10,485 nucleotides of DNA from an uncultured Lachnospiraceae bacterium (GTDB taxonomy: Bacteria; Bacillota; Clostridia; Lachnospirales; Lachnospiraceae): NCBI GenBank assembly GCA_910586275.1, contig CAJUIM010000018.1:1-10485 (forward strand), read 5' to 3'. A program made the translations under genes and the position numbers. Of this stretch, positions 1 through 7,365 are shown piece after piece (positions within the stretch are counted from its first letter, which is position 1; each line of letters begins with the position of its first letter). The notes under the pieces are model-generated. The model had not been told where the DNA came from and did not search any database. It was given only the letters and a program-made list of their open reading frames with translations.

Positions 1-47
1 GATTATACATCAAATCCTTGTGTATGAGGTGTCAACTAAAATGATAC
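1..47. mobile_element. Possible end of an insertion element running off the left edge
   Basis: On the minus strand the sequence from 47 begins TGTATCATTTTAGTTGACAC, and a related inverted stretch (TCATACA) follows about 20 bases later. Ends that begin TGT and carry inner repeats are common in IS21-type elements. The break coincides with the loss of reading in the immunity-like gene. No transposase is visible, so this stays tentative. Confidence 0.25.
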
Positions 48-124
48 AACATCACAGCATACTTAAAACCATATGGGGCAATTTTTGCACCAAATGTATT
101 TACCAAGGCTTTCTTTGTTAGCAT
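32..124 (-). pseudogene. Truncated 5' end of a probable immunity gene
   Basis: Ninety-six bases after the toxin stop, an ATG at 124-122 is preceded by a strong site (GAGAGGAGAG, 8-10 bases away). The frame reads MLTKKALVNTFGAKIAPYGF, then KYAVMLYHFS, and stops at TGA 34-32 after 30 residues. The opening resembles the N-terminus of small cytoplasmic immunity proteins, which usually have more than 100 residues, and sits where one is expected. The coding character ends near residue 24, where the sequence changes to a motif that may be an insertion-sequence end. I infer that the gene was cut by an insertion or recombination. It could also be a genuine very small protein. The family is not recognised. 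Confidence 0.5.
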
Positions 125-219
125 AATTGATTCTCTCCTCTCATGCATTAATATTTCATAACTAATGGATATAAGTTTCTTTAAATATGTAAAACCTCAT
201 TTTTACCGCTTTTACTTTG

Positions 220-1053
220 TCATAAAACAGATCCACAAGTAAATAATACTTTTATCGTATCCCACAACTCTACTGCTAATGATGGAATTAAAACATCATC
301 TGCCACACCACCCACTGTATCATCTCCAAATAAAAAGGCTATAGCAATACTCAACATCAGAGCCTCTTTCATAGCAGCCGTTTTATCTTCCTTTTCAATC
401 TGATAAATCTTCTTTTTATCTTTATTCTCTGCAATTTGCTTTGCTCTCCTTTTTAATGTTGTATCCTTACCTGGATCCTTTCTATCAGCACTTGACCAAA
501 ATATTACCCCTTCATAAGCAGGATCAGTACGATATGTTATTTTCAAATTCTCTTCATCTTTATATTCAAAGCCTAAACTAATCAATGAAACATTAAAATC
601 ATCATTATATGATTTCCCTTCTTCTACTATTGTTCCATTTTTCACTTTTCCTTGCCAAAACTTATAATTTTGCCATTTAGGAGTCCCTATATTATGTCTA
701 ATCGCCCAAATATAACCAGATAACTGCAGTGAGCCACTTGAATAGCCATAAGCAGTGTCAGGCTTTAATTCGTAGACTTCTATTATATTATCCTTCTCAT
801 CATAAAATACAATATCCGCAAATCCATGACCGGAATCCGTATTGTAATAAGGGTTTGGAAATTTAAGTCCGTTAGGAATAAACACAGATGTACCATACTT
901 AGATTCTTCAAATTCCTCTGGATATTTAGTTTTAAGATACTCTTTCAAAGTAACATCCGCATCTGTTCCATACAGAAAAATATACCACCAAGGTTCATTA
1001 CACACCGGTCCTTCAACCTCTTGTGAATCACCATCCCCCTTCTTCTCCTCCGT
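220..1053 (-). other. AT-rich variable toxin module
   Basis: The segment after the RHS core (codons 1246-1522) is clearly more AT-rich than the repeat region: a 60-base line near 241 is 30 percent GC, and one near 1141 is 50 percent. The switch falls close to the core boundary. This is the pattern expected when toxin tips are exchanged by recombination onto a conserved shell. Confidence 0.6.
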
Positions 1054-4000
1054 CCCCAGAACATCCACATAATTCAACGCTGAGTTGCGGCAATATACAT
1101 ACCCATTCAAAGTGATTGGAACTCCCGCATTGCCTTTCAAAATATCCTGACCGGCAAACCGGCCATACTCCGGTAAATATTCCCTCGCCTGCGCATAATA
1201 CGTTCCGCTTACCCTGTCTGCGATATATCCTGTATACCCAAATGGCTGTCCTTCCCCGGCATTCCCGTATAAGTCACGGCCAAACTCATCATACCCATAC
1301 CGAAAACGCTGCTTGCCGTTTCCCCATAGAATCCTCTGCGGACTCCCCATCTCATCCAAAAGGACATTACTTTCTTTCCCCTCCTCTTCCAAACCTTCTA
1401 ACTTAATTCCCCAAAAATATTTCTGGCAGCCTTCTTCACTTTCCTGCATAATAAGATTATGATGATTCTTCATCCCATCCGTATGATACTCCGTCCTCAC
1501 TTTCTTTCCGCCTGTCCGTCTTTCCGTAACAACACGTTCTCCCATCCCGTTATAAGTATAAGAACAGATGTCCCCATCCTCATTTTCTGATAACTCCAGC
1601 TTTCCCGCCGCATCATACCTATATCTTCGTTCCGTCTCTCCGTCTGCAAGCACCTCCTCTAAGTTTCCCCTATTATCATAAAGATACTCATAATGCCTTT
1701 CCTCATCCATACCCACCATCTGATCCAAAGCGTTATAACTGTATTGAATCTTATTGCCGTTTTCCGTCATAGCGATTCTGTTATGAAACAAATCATATTC
1801 ATATTCCCGTAATGTTTTTCCGTCCTTCTCTGCACCTGTCAGCCGTCCTATACTGTCATATCGATAATGATAGATTCCACTTTCTTCCGCAATTCCTTTC
1901 CGATACTTCACAATTTCCTTCTTATCTCCTGTCGGGCTGTAACCATACCGAAGGCTTTCCAACAGTTCTCCATAGCACTCATGCGTCAGGCTGCTTATCC
2001 TTCCTTGTTTGTCATACAAATAACTTGACACCACTCCCCCGCATATCTTTCTGTCCATTTTTCCCATGGCATCATAACGATACTGCGTCCGTACTATCCC
2101 GCTTTTCATTTCTTTCATACGCATCAGTTCGTCATATTCATATTCCACCCTGCTTCCGTCCGGATAAATCAATGCTTTCTGCTCATTCAGGCTTCCCCAT
2201 TCATAAACAATGCTTTTACCGTCATACCCAGTTTCCTTTACCAACCTTCCGTATCTGTCATATTCCATTGTTGTTACACCCAGCCAGTCCCTGACTTCTT
2301 CCAACCTTCCCAACGGCCCATAGGAATATTCCGCACTGCGGCCGTCTGCATAGACAACCTTTCCTACCTGTCCGCCTAGTGTGTATGAAAAATCCGTCAT
2401 ATTTCCTTCTTTATCCTGTTTTCTGATCATCCTCCCTTCCGCGTCATAATTAAATCGTTCCATATTCCCCAAGCTATCGGTAACAGATATAATCCTGCCC
2501 GCCAAGTCTCTTTCATACAGCGTAATACGCAGCTTATGCTGTTCCTCATTTAATTTTATGGCTTCTTCCAAAGCCATTCCCTTCTCTTCCTCGCTTCCGG
2601 TTCTGAAAACAGCTGTCAGTTCCCCCAACTCATCATAGAAGTATCTTGTCATAGTTCCTGCCGCATCCTCTGCCGAGGCAAGCCTTCCGATTGGAGAATA
2701 CTTATATTTGGCAGTATTTCCGTCTGCATCCGTAAACGATACGATATTCCCTACAGCATCATAAGCATAAGTTACCCTGTGATTATCATTATCACAAATA
2801 GATACCATTTGATTCTGTTCATTATAATAATAATTCAGCCGATATCCCCTTTCATTCCATTTCTCTTTTACATTCTGATTGCCGTCATAAGAGAAGCCGA
2901 CTTTTCTGCCGTCCGGATACTCCACCTGTTTTAATAATCCGCCCGGATAATATTGGTAACATACTGCCTTTCCCGCATCATCCTCAATACGCACTATTTT
3001 TCCAAGATTGTCATACTGATAAGATATACTATTTCCCAAAGCATTGGTTTCTCTGACTTTTCTCCCCAGACCGTCATATTCCATACATCTCTTATTTCCC
3101 AAAGCATCCGTGATTCCTGTCAGATTTCCATCCGCATCATATTCATATTCGGTTCTATTCCCGTCTTCATCTGTCTCCCCTGACAGTCTGTTCAATGCGT
3201 CATACTCATAGAATCTGCTGTTTCCCACTGCATTCACTGTCTGTATACGATTGCCGTTAGCATCATATAAGAACTTCATTTTCCCACCCATAGGATCTTG
3301 ATATTCCGTCAACCGTCCGTTCTCATCATACATATAACCGATTTCTGCTCCATTGGGCAATTTTTCGGAAATAAGCCGTCCCATGTTGTCCCACAAATAT
3401 TCCGAGATATTTCCCTCTTCGTTTTCAAACTGTTCCGGTCGGTTACAGAGATCATATTGCATTCTCTGAATTGTTCCGCTAAAATCTGTTATCTTCACCA
3501 CCTTTCCGCTGGGGCTATATTCATAGCTGCATTCCATGCCCAAAGCATTCTTAATTTTAACGATATGATTCATTGCATCATAAACATACTCTGTACGGTT
3601 TCCGTTTCCGTCTGCTGCCGCAGTCACCCGGTTTAGACTGTCGTATTCATATACTGTACGACTGCCTGACGGATCCATTACTTCTGTTGCATTTCCTCGT
3701 TTGTCATACTCCACCTTAACTTGCGAACCATCCGGCTGCGTTATCTTCATAGGCTGATTCCTATGGTTATAGACAATGCGAAATGTGTTCCCACAGGAAT
3801 CTGTCCTCTCCGTCAGATTTCCCCTGTCATCGTAAGACTTTAGAATGTATCCTCCTCTCGGTGAAATCTTCTTAATCATCTGATTTTGATTGTTATAAAC
3901 ATATTTTGTTTTATTACCAAGCGCATCTTTGATTTCTGCCAAATTCCCCTTCTCATCATAGCTATACACTGTCCTGTTCCCGTTTCTATCCTCGTACAGA

Positions 4001-4788
4001 ATCAGCTGATCCTTTTCATTAAAACCGAATTTCTCTTCACTGTCCCTATATACTGTCTTTATATTCCGGAATTTTTCATCACTTTCATAAGATATAATCT
4101 GTCCATCCGGGCTTTTTGTATATGTCCACATCCCTTCATCGTCATAGAGGAACTCCACCTCACCGCCATCCGGCATTTCCTGTTTCTTTACACGGTTAAC
4201 ACCGTCATAATCATTTTTTACACCCTCAATCCCTCTCGGTGTAGTCACGCTCTCCAATCTGCCGTTTTCATTATATTCATAGGAATAAATATATCCCATG
4301 GAGTTCTGAAATTTTCGTAGAAGCCCATAGCTATACCAGAGATACACCTCTCTCCCCGTATGGTCGTATATTCTATATATATTTCCTTCCTTATTATACT
4401 GATAATTAAGTACGCCACCATTGGCACCCACTACCTGTTCCAACTGCCCCTGCTCATTATAGGAAAAAATATTTGCATTCCCATTCTTATCCGTTGCAGT
4501 ACGGAGCAACCCATCTCTGCCAAATATCAATTCCTGATTTCCCAACACATAACAATATCCGTCAGCATCCTTTCGGAGCAATCCGACACCGCCGAAAACA
4601 GGCAGATAGACATTCCCTATGCTTCGCTGAAATAAAAGTTCCCGTCCGTCCCCCAAATGAAGATGTTCAATCCCCTCTGCCCTTTGTTCAATGAAGATTT
4701 CATAATTATGATGCCAGCCCATCCCTAGGCATGTTCCCTTGCCTTCTTCCAAAGAATTATAGAATATGTGAAAAGACATTTTTGTCAT
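220..4788 (-). CDS. RHS/YD-repeat polymorphic toxin with a predicted PD-(D/E)XK nuclease tip, 1522 aa
   Basis: The first residues (MSFHIFYNSLEEGKG, then GMGWHHNYE) are the second half of a DUF6531 domain that starts in the upstream gene. Residues about 100-1183 hold about 45 YD repeats of the form YDxxGN/R, which build the cocoon-like RHS shell. Residues 1184-1245 are the RHS core (GYTGYIAD, TYYAQAREYLPEYGRF, ending YVDVLG at 1245), where toxins are typically released. The 277-residue tip carries D1325 (GHGFADIVF), E1340-L-K1342 (VYELKP) and Q1355-xxx-Y1359 (LQLSGY). This order and spacing fit a RecB-like PD-(D/E)XK nuclease, so DNA is the probable target. The last 50 residues are hydrophobic. 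There is no LXG or WXG100 leader and no signal peptide, so export probably relies on the PAAR-like partner. Confidence 0.88.
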   Translation of the reverse strand: MTKMSFHIFYNSLEEGKGTCLGMGWHHNYEIFIEQRAEGIEHLHLGDGRELLFQRSIGNVYLPVFGGVGLLRKDADGYCYVLGNQELIFGRDGLLRTATDKNGNANIFSYNEQGQLEQVVGANGGVLNYQYNKEGNIYRIYDHTGREVYLWYSYGLLRKFQNSMGYIYSYEYNENGRLESVTTPRGIEGVKNDYDGVNRVKKQEMPDGGEVEFLYDDEGMWTYTKSPDGQIISYESDEKFRNIKTVYRDSEEKFGFNEKDQLILYEDRNGNRTVYSYDEKGNLAEIKDALGNKTKYVYNNQNQMIKKISPRGGYILKSYDDRGNLTERTDSCGNTFRIVYNHRNQPMKITQPDGSQVKVEYDKRGNATEVMDPSGSRTVYEYDSLNRVTAAADGNGNRTEYVYDAMNHIVKIKNALGMECSYEYSPSGKVVKITDFSGTIQRMQYDLCNRPEQFENEEGNISEYLWDNMGRLISEKLPNGAEIGYMYDENGRLTEYQDPMGGKMKFLYDANGNRIQTVNAVGNSRFYEYDALNRLSGETDEDGNRTEYEYDADGNLTGITDALGNKRCMEYDGLGRKVRETNALGNSISYQYDNLGKIVRIEDDAGKAVCYQYYPGGLLKQVEYPDGRKVGFSYDGNQNVKEKWNERGYRLNYYYNEQNQMVSICDNDNHRVTYAYDAVGNIVSFTDADGNTAKYKYSPIGRLASAEDAAGTMTRYFYDELGELTAVFRTGSEEEKGMALEEAIKLNEEQHKLRITLYERDLAGRIISVTDSLGNMERFNYDAEGRMIRKQDKEGNMTDFSYTLGGQVGKVVYADGRSAEYSYGPLGRLEEVRDWLGVTTMEYDRYGRLVKETGYDGKSIVYEWGSLNEQKALIYPDGSRVEYEYDELMRMKEMKSGIVRTQYRYDAMGKMDRKICGGVVSSYLYDKQGRISSLTHECYGELLESLRYGYSPTGDKKEIVKYRKGIAEESGIYHYRYDSIGRLTGAEKDGKTLREYEYDLFHNRIAMTENGNKIQYSYNALDQMVGMDEERHYEYLYDNRGNLEEVLADGETERRYRYDAAGKLELSENEDGDICSYTYNGMGERVVTERRTGGKKVRTEYHTDGMKNHHNLIMQESEEGCQKYFWGIKLEGLEEEGKESNVLLDEMGSPQRILWGNGKQRFRYGYDEFGRDLYGNAGEGQPFGYTGYIADRVSGTYYAQAREYLPEYGRFAGQDILKGNAGVPITLNGYVYCRNSALNYVDVLGTEEKKGDGDSQEVEGPVCNEPWWYIFLYGTDADVTLKEYLKTKYPEEFEESKYGTSVFIPNGLKFPNPYYNTDSGHGFADIVFYDEKDNIIEVYELKPDTAYGYSSGSLQLSGYIWAIRHNIGTPKWQNYKFWQGKVKNGTIVEEGKSYNDDFNVSLISLGFEYKDEENLKITYRTDPAYEGVIFWSSADRKDPGKDTTLKRRAKQIAENKDKKKIYQIEKEDKTAAMKEALMLSIAIAFLFGDDTVGGVADDVLIPSLAVELWDTIKVLFTCGSVL
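1240..4491 (-). repeat. YD/RHS repeat array inside the toxin gene
   Basis: About 45 degenerate copies of a motif near 21 residues long, each centred on Y(D/N)xxG(N/R), recur about every 63 bases. At the DNA level the motif shows as repeated GTCATA or TCATA on the plus strand. The copies have diverged, and I saw no long identical copies that would suggest recent amplification. Confidence 0.85.
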
Positions 4789-5282
4789 TCCAAATCCTCT
4801 TTTTCATATAAAAAATTACCTGTATTTACATTGACGGGATCATAATTATACATACATCCTTTCTTTTTGCCGAGTAAGGGTCCCATCCGTTTCTTTCCAT
4901 ACCGTGCTAAAAAGGCTTTCCAATTAATTTCCCTCACCCTACCCTGCCCTGAAGTCTCCGGCACGATTAAGCCTCCGCGGTTACATAAGAGTACACTATC
5001 CATCGTAAGAGCAGCAGACCCTCCCACTCTCTCCAGATTACTGGAATTCCCGGTATCTATCCAGCTATCCGACAATTTCATAAATCCTTTACATACTTTT
5101 CCTTCCTTATTCTTCTTACACGTTCCGAAATCAGATATATTTACATCTGCCAGACAGTCCTTGCAATTTGCCTTTTTCTTTCCATCCGCATAATATCCGT
5201 GATCCGTCACTTTCAGCGTGCTGCTTTTGTCTCCGTTTAAACATTTCAGCCTTGCACCTTCCACCAAATAACTCTTCCCCAT
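4785..5282 (-). CDS. PAAR-like DUF4280 protein with the first part of a DUF6531 domain, 165 aa
   Basis: Residues 1 to about 112 match the DUF4280 (PAAR-like) plan: YLVEGARLKCLNGD at the start, the KANCKDC and NISDFGTC segments, then GGSAALTMDSVLLCNRGG at the end. Cysteines 14, 40, 43, 55, 64 and 100 are candidates for metal binding. PAAR-like proteins cap the spike of contractile injection systems and carry effectors. After a basic linker, residues 148-157 read DPVNVNTGNF, the typical opening of DUF6531, which joins such tips to RHS toxins. The protein then stops (LYEKEDLE), and the rest of that domain continues in the next gene in another frame. The start has AGGGG six bases before the ATG. 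The two genes overlap by ATGA, so they are translationally coupled or result from a frameshift in an ancestral fusion. Confidence 0.87.
   Translation of the reverse strand: MGKSYLVEGARLKCLNGDKSSTLKVTDHGYYADGKKKANCKDCLADVNISDFGTCKKNKEGKVCKGFMKLSDSWIDTGNSSNLERVGGSAALTMDSVLLCNRGGLIVPETSGQGRVREINWKAFLARYGKKRMGPLLGKKKGCMYNYDPVNVNTGNFLYEKEDLE
4796..4800 (-). promoter_or_regulatory. Ribosome binding site for the RHS gene inside the DUF4280 reading frame
   Basis: AGAGG on the minus strand lies seven bases before the ATG at 4788, inside the last codons of the DUF4280 gene. The spacing is ideal, so the RHS frame can be translated as a separate protein after termination at the overlapping TGA. Confidence 0.55.
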
Positions 5283-5358
5283 TTTTATCCCCTATTCCCT
5301 TTCACATTCCTTCCAATGCTATATCCCACCGCCTTTTCCTGCACACAGCACATTGCCT

Positions 5359-5387
5359 ATTCTCTTATTTAACTTAGGAACTGTTAA
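5359..5387 (-). promoter_or_regulatory. Possible sigma-A-like promoter for the DUF4280-RHS pair
   Basis: On the minus strand TTAACA (5387-5382) is a good -35 match, and GAGAAT (5364-5359) is a weak -10 match, with a 17-bp spacer. It lies 77 bp before the DUF4280 start and overlaps one arm of the inverted repeat. The -10 element is poor, so this is only a candidate; the pair may also be read from the upstream operon. Confidence 0.25.
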
Positions 5388-5470
5388 GAAATAGCTTATC
5401 AATAGTGCACAGAATTTTTCTTCGAGAGTACCACTCAAAAATCAGGTGCATAGCAGACTATAGTTCCTTA
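5374..5470. repeat. Imperfect inverted repeat of about 95 bp, MITE-like
   Basis: GGAACT at 5377-5382 and AGTTCC at 5462-5467 are inverted, and each is followed outward by the direct triplet TTA (5374-5376 and 5468-5470), as a 3-bp target duplication would look. Inside, TGCAC (5406-5410) pairs with GTGCA (5446-5450), ATTTTT (5414-5419) with AAAAAT (5437-5442), and GAG with CTC near the centre. The arms are not perfect and differ in length. It may be a small non-autonomous element, the remnant of an insertion sequence, or a structured mRNA leader. It fills half of the 190-bp gap between the pseudophosphatase gene and the DUF4280 gene. Confidence 0.45.
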
Positions 5471-5472
5471 TA

Positions 5473-7317
5473 TCATCCCGCCTCATTCCCCGACACAGTC
5501 CCCCCATCCTGTCCTGCCTCTTGCTGCTTCTGTTCCTCTTTCTCTTTTTCTTCCTCCTCTTTCTCTTCCTCCTCCACATCCACTTCCAGCATACCCATTT
5601 GATTCTCTGTCCGGCTGACCTTATCGTCTTCCTTCAGTTCCTTATAAATATCCTTAGCCAGCATATACTTCTTTTTCGCTTCCGCATGATTACCCTCCTC
5701 CTCCAACTGTTTCGCCTCTTCTATGTATTCTTCCGCCATTTTCTCCATCTCTTCTTTTTCCGTGGATTTCTTTACACAAGACTGCAGCCTGATTTCCGCC
5801 AAGGCAGAGTTTTCATCGTCTTCCATTTTCTGATATTTGTCCAAAGCCATTGCATAATACACCTTTGCCCCTTCAAAATCTCCGTCGGCAAATGCCTTGT
5901 CCCCCTGTACCAGCATTTCTGCCGCACCGGCCTGTGCAGCGGCAAGTTCTTTTCTTTCCGCCTCCTCTTCCTCCTGTTCCTTGACCATTTCCTCATACAG
6001 CCGGTCAAGGGCTTCTATGGCCTGTTTCCTTCCCTCGTCAAAATAAATACGCGTGGCAAGGCCTTTGGCCCACAAGTATTTTTCCTCCGCCCCTTTATAA
6101 TCCCCTTTTGTGCTTAACGAATCACCTAGCTGAATATAGTCATACACAGACAGGTAATCGTTTATGACCGACAGTTTCTTCTCAATATATTCATCCGCCA
6201 CATGATCCGCATTGCGCGAACGTTCCCGCGCCGTCATATAATCCGCCTGTGCCAGTTCGTATTCCTGCTCACCATACAGACTGTCCGCCTTGTTCACTGC
6301 CTCTATCAGCATCATATAGCCGGAAATATCTTCTATTTTGTTCTTATCCTTCAGCTTCTTTGCCGTTTCCAATGCCTCTTCACACTCTTCTCCGGCCCGT
6401 ACATAGTTATTGTCCTGGATATACTCCATAGCGTTCTGAAAGCTTCGTTCCATTTCTTCCGTCCTCCGAATCCGTTGACGGCGCAGCAGCCATACCACCA
6501 GTGTCACTGCCAAGATCACTACAACAATGATGACGGAAATAAGTATGATTTTCCGAATGCGTTTTTTCTTGTTGGGATCCAGAAATATTTTGTCAGCAAA
6601 TATAGTGACAAAAGTATAATTTCCTAAATGTTCCGGCTGCTTTGACAGGAGCATATCTTCCACATTGTCCACACACTCCTGCGGATCGTCCTTTGCCTCC
6701 GAGAAAATATCCTTCAGTTCACCCTCGTCCAAATTTTCCCATATCCCTCTTGTATACAAAGTCAGGATATCGCCGTTCACAAGTTTTATTTTTTTTGAAA
6801 TATATGGCCGGAATCCTTTATCCCGCCCCAGCCATGTAGATAAATTATTCCTTTCCTCATGCCTGGCCAGTACATCTCCGGTCTGCTTCTTTGCCTTGGC
6901 CATATCATTCCCAAGGGACATATCTTCCGTCTTTTCCTTTACAATCCCTTCCCGATATAAGCGCAGTCTGGTATTTCCTGCATATCCGTAACGCACCTTG
7001 GCATAATCGGACACCAGTACCGTCACGGATGCTTTCAGGCTGTTTTTCGCGTCCGCCTTCCGCAATGCGTCATTCCCTGCCCTGAGATATGACCGCAGGG
7101 CATTCTTGCTGATGGAAGGGCGTTCCTGAAATGCAAGGAGAATCGTCTCGATGGCCAGTCGTGCGCTTTCCGCGTCCGGCTGCTCGTTCAGGCCGTCCGC
7201 AATTACATAGCATGCATATTTATCCAATTCCACATATGCAAAATAATCATTGTTTACCGGTTCGCCCCCCGCTTCCGACAGAAATACCGTCTGAAACGTA
7301 CTGTTCTGTTTCCTCAT
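5473..7317 (-). CDS. PP2C-like pseudophosphatase with transmembrane helix and TPR-like tail, 614 aa
   Basis: Residues 1 to about 243 follow the PP2C layout: VNNDYF (D24), VIADGLNE (D41-G42), YGYAGNTRLRLYREG, then YTRGIWE and LGNYTFVTIF. The last two correspond to the S-D-G and D-N motifs, but the metal-binding aspartates are replaced by R190 and G232. D24 and D41 remain. The domain is therefore probably not an active phosphatase, and may sense or bind a phosphoprotein. A single transmembrane helix spans about 257-278, flanked on both sides by basic clusters (KKKRIRK and RRQRIRR). The rest has at least five TPR-like helical hairpins, for example NNYVRAGEECEEAL, GDYKGAEEKYLWAKGLA, GDFEGAKVYYAMAL and GNHAEAKKKYMLAKDIY. 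It ends in a glutamate/lysine-rich low-complexity tail from about 580. GAGGG upstream of the ATG supports the start. Topology is uncertain because both helix flanks are basic. Confidence 0.85.
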   Translation of the reverse strand: MRKQNSTFQTVFLSEAGGEPVNNDYFAYVELDKYACYVIADGLNEQPDAESARLAIETILLAFQERPSISKNALRSYLRAGNDALRKADAKNSLKASVTVLVSDYAKVRYGYAGNTRLRLYREGIVKEKTEDMSLGNDMAKAKKQTGDVLARHEERNNLSTWLGRDKGFRPYISKKIKLVNGDILTLYTRGIWENLDEGELKDIFSEAKDDPQECVDNVEDMLLSKQPEHLGNYTFVTIFADKIFLDPNKKKRIRKIILISVIIVVVILAVTLVVWLLRRQRIRRTEEMERSFQNAMEYIQDNNYVRAGEECEEALETAKKLKDKNKIEDISGYMMLIEAVNKADSLYGEQEYELAQADYMTARERSRNADHVADEYIEKKLSVINDYLSVYDYIQLGDSLSTKGDYKGAEEKYLWAKGLATRIYFDEGRKQAIEALDRLYEEMVKEQEEEEAERKELAAAQAGAAEMLVQGDKAFADGDFEGAKVYYAMALDKYQKMEDDENSALAEIRLQSCVKKSTEKEEMEKMAEEYIEEAKQLEEEGNHAEAKKKYMLAKDIYKELKEDDKVSRTENQMGMLEVDVEEEEKEEEEKEKEEQKQQEAGQDGGTVSGNEAG

Positions 7318-7365
7318 CCTTCGTTCCCTCTGTTCCTTTTATATTCCGGCATGAATACCGCCAAT

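Noticed and set aside
160..204. Twelve-codon frame (MRFYIFKETYIH) between toxin and immunity-like ORF
   Set aside because: It is very short, has no good ribosome site and lies in AT-rich spacer.
4785..4810. Programmed -1 frameshift between the DUF4280 and RHS frames
   Set aside because: GAAAAAG is not a canonical X-XXY-YYZ slippery heptamer, and a well-spaced ribosome site with an ATGA overlap explains translation more simply. Kept only as a side possibility.
5374..5470. Classical rho-independent terminator
   Set aside because: The stems are AT-rich, interrupted and not followed by a clear T run on the minus strand.
826..5602. Many plus-strand reading frames opposite the RHS and DUF4280 genes
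   Set aside because: They are antisense to strongly coding repeats, are rich in Cys, His, Ile and Phe, lack ribosome binding sites and match no family pattern.
5521..6117. Plus-strand frame of 198 codons, very rich in Leu and Phe, resembling a membrane protein
   Set aside because: It is the complement of the glutamate/lysine-rich TPR and tail region of the pseudophosphatase; antisense of GAA/GAG/AAG gives Phe and Leu.
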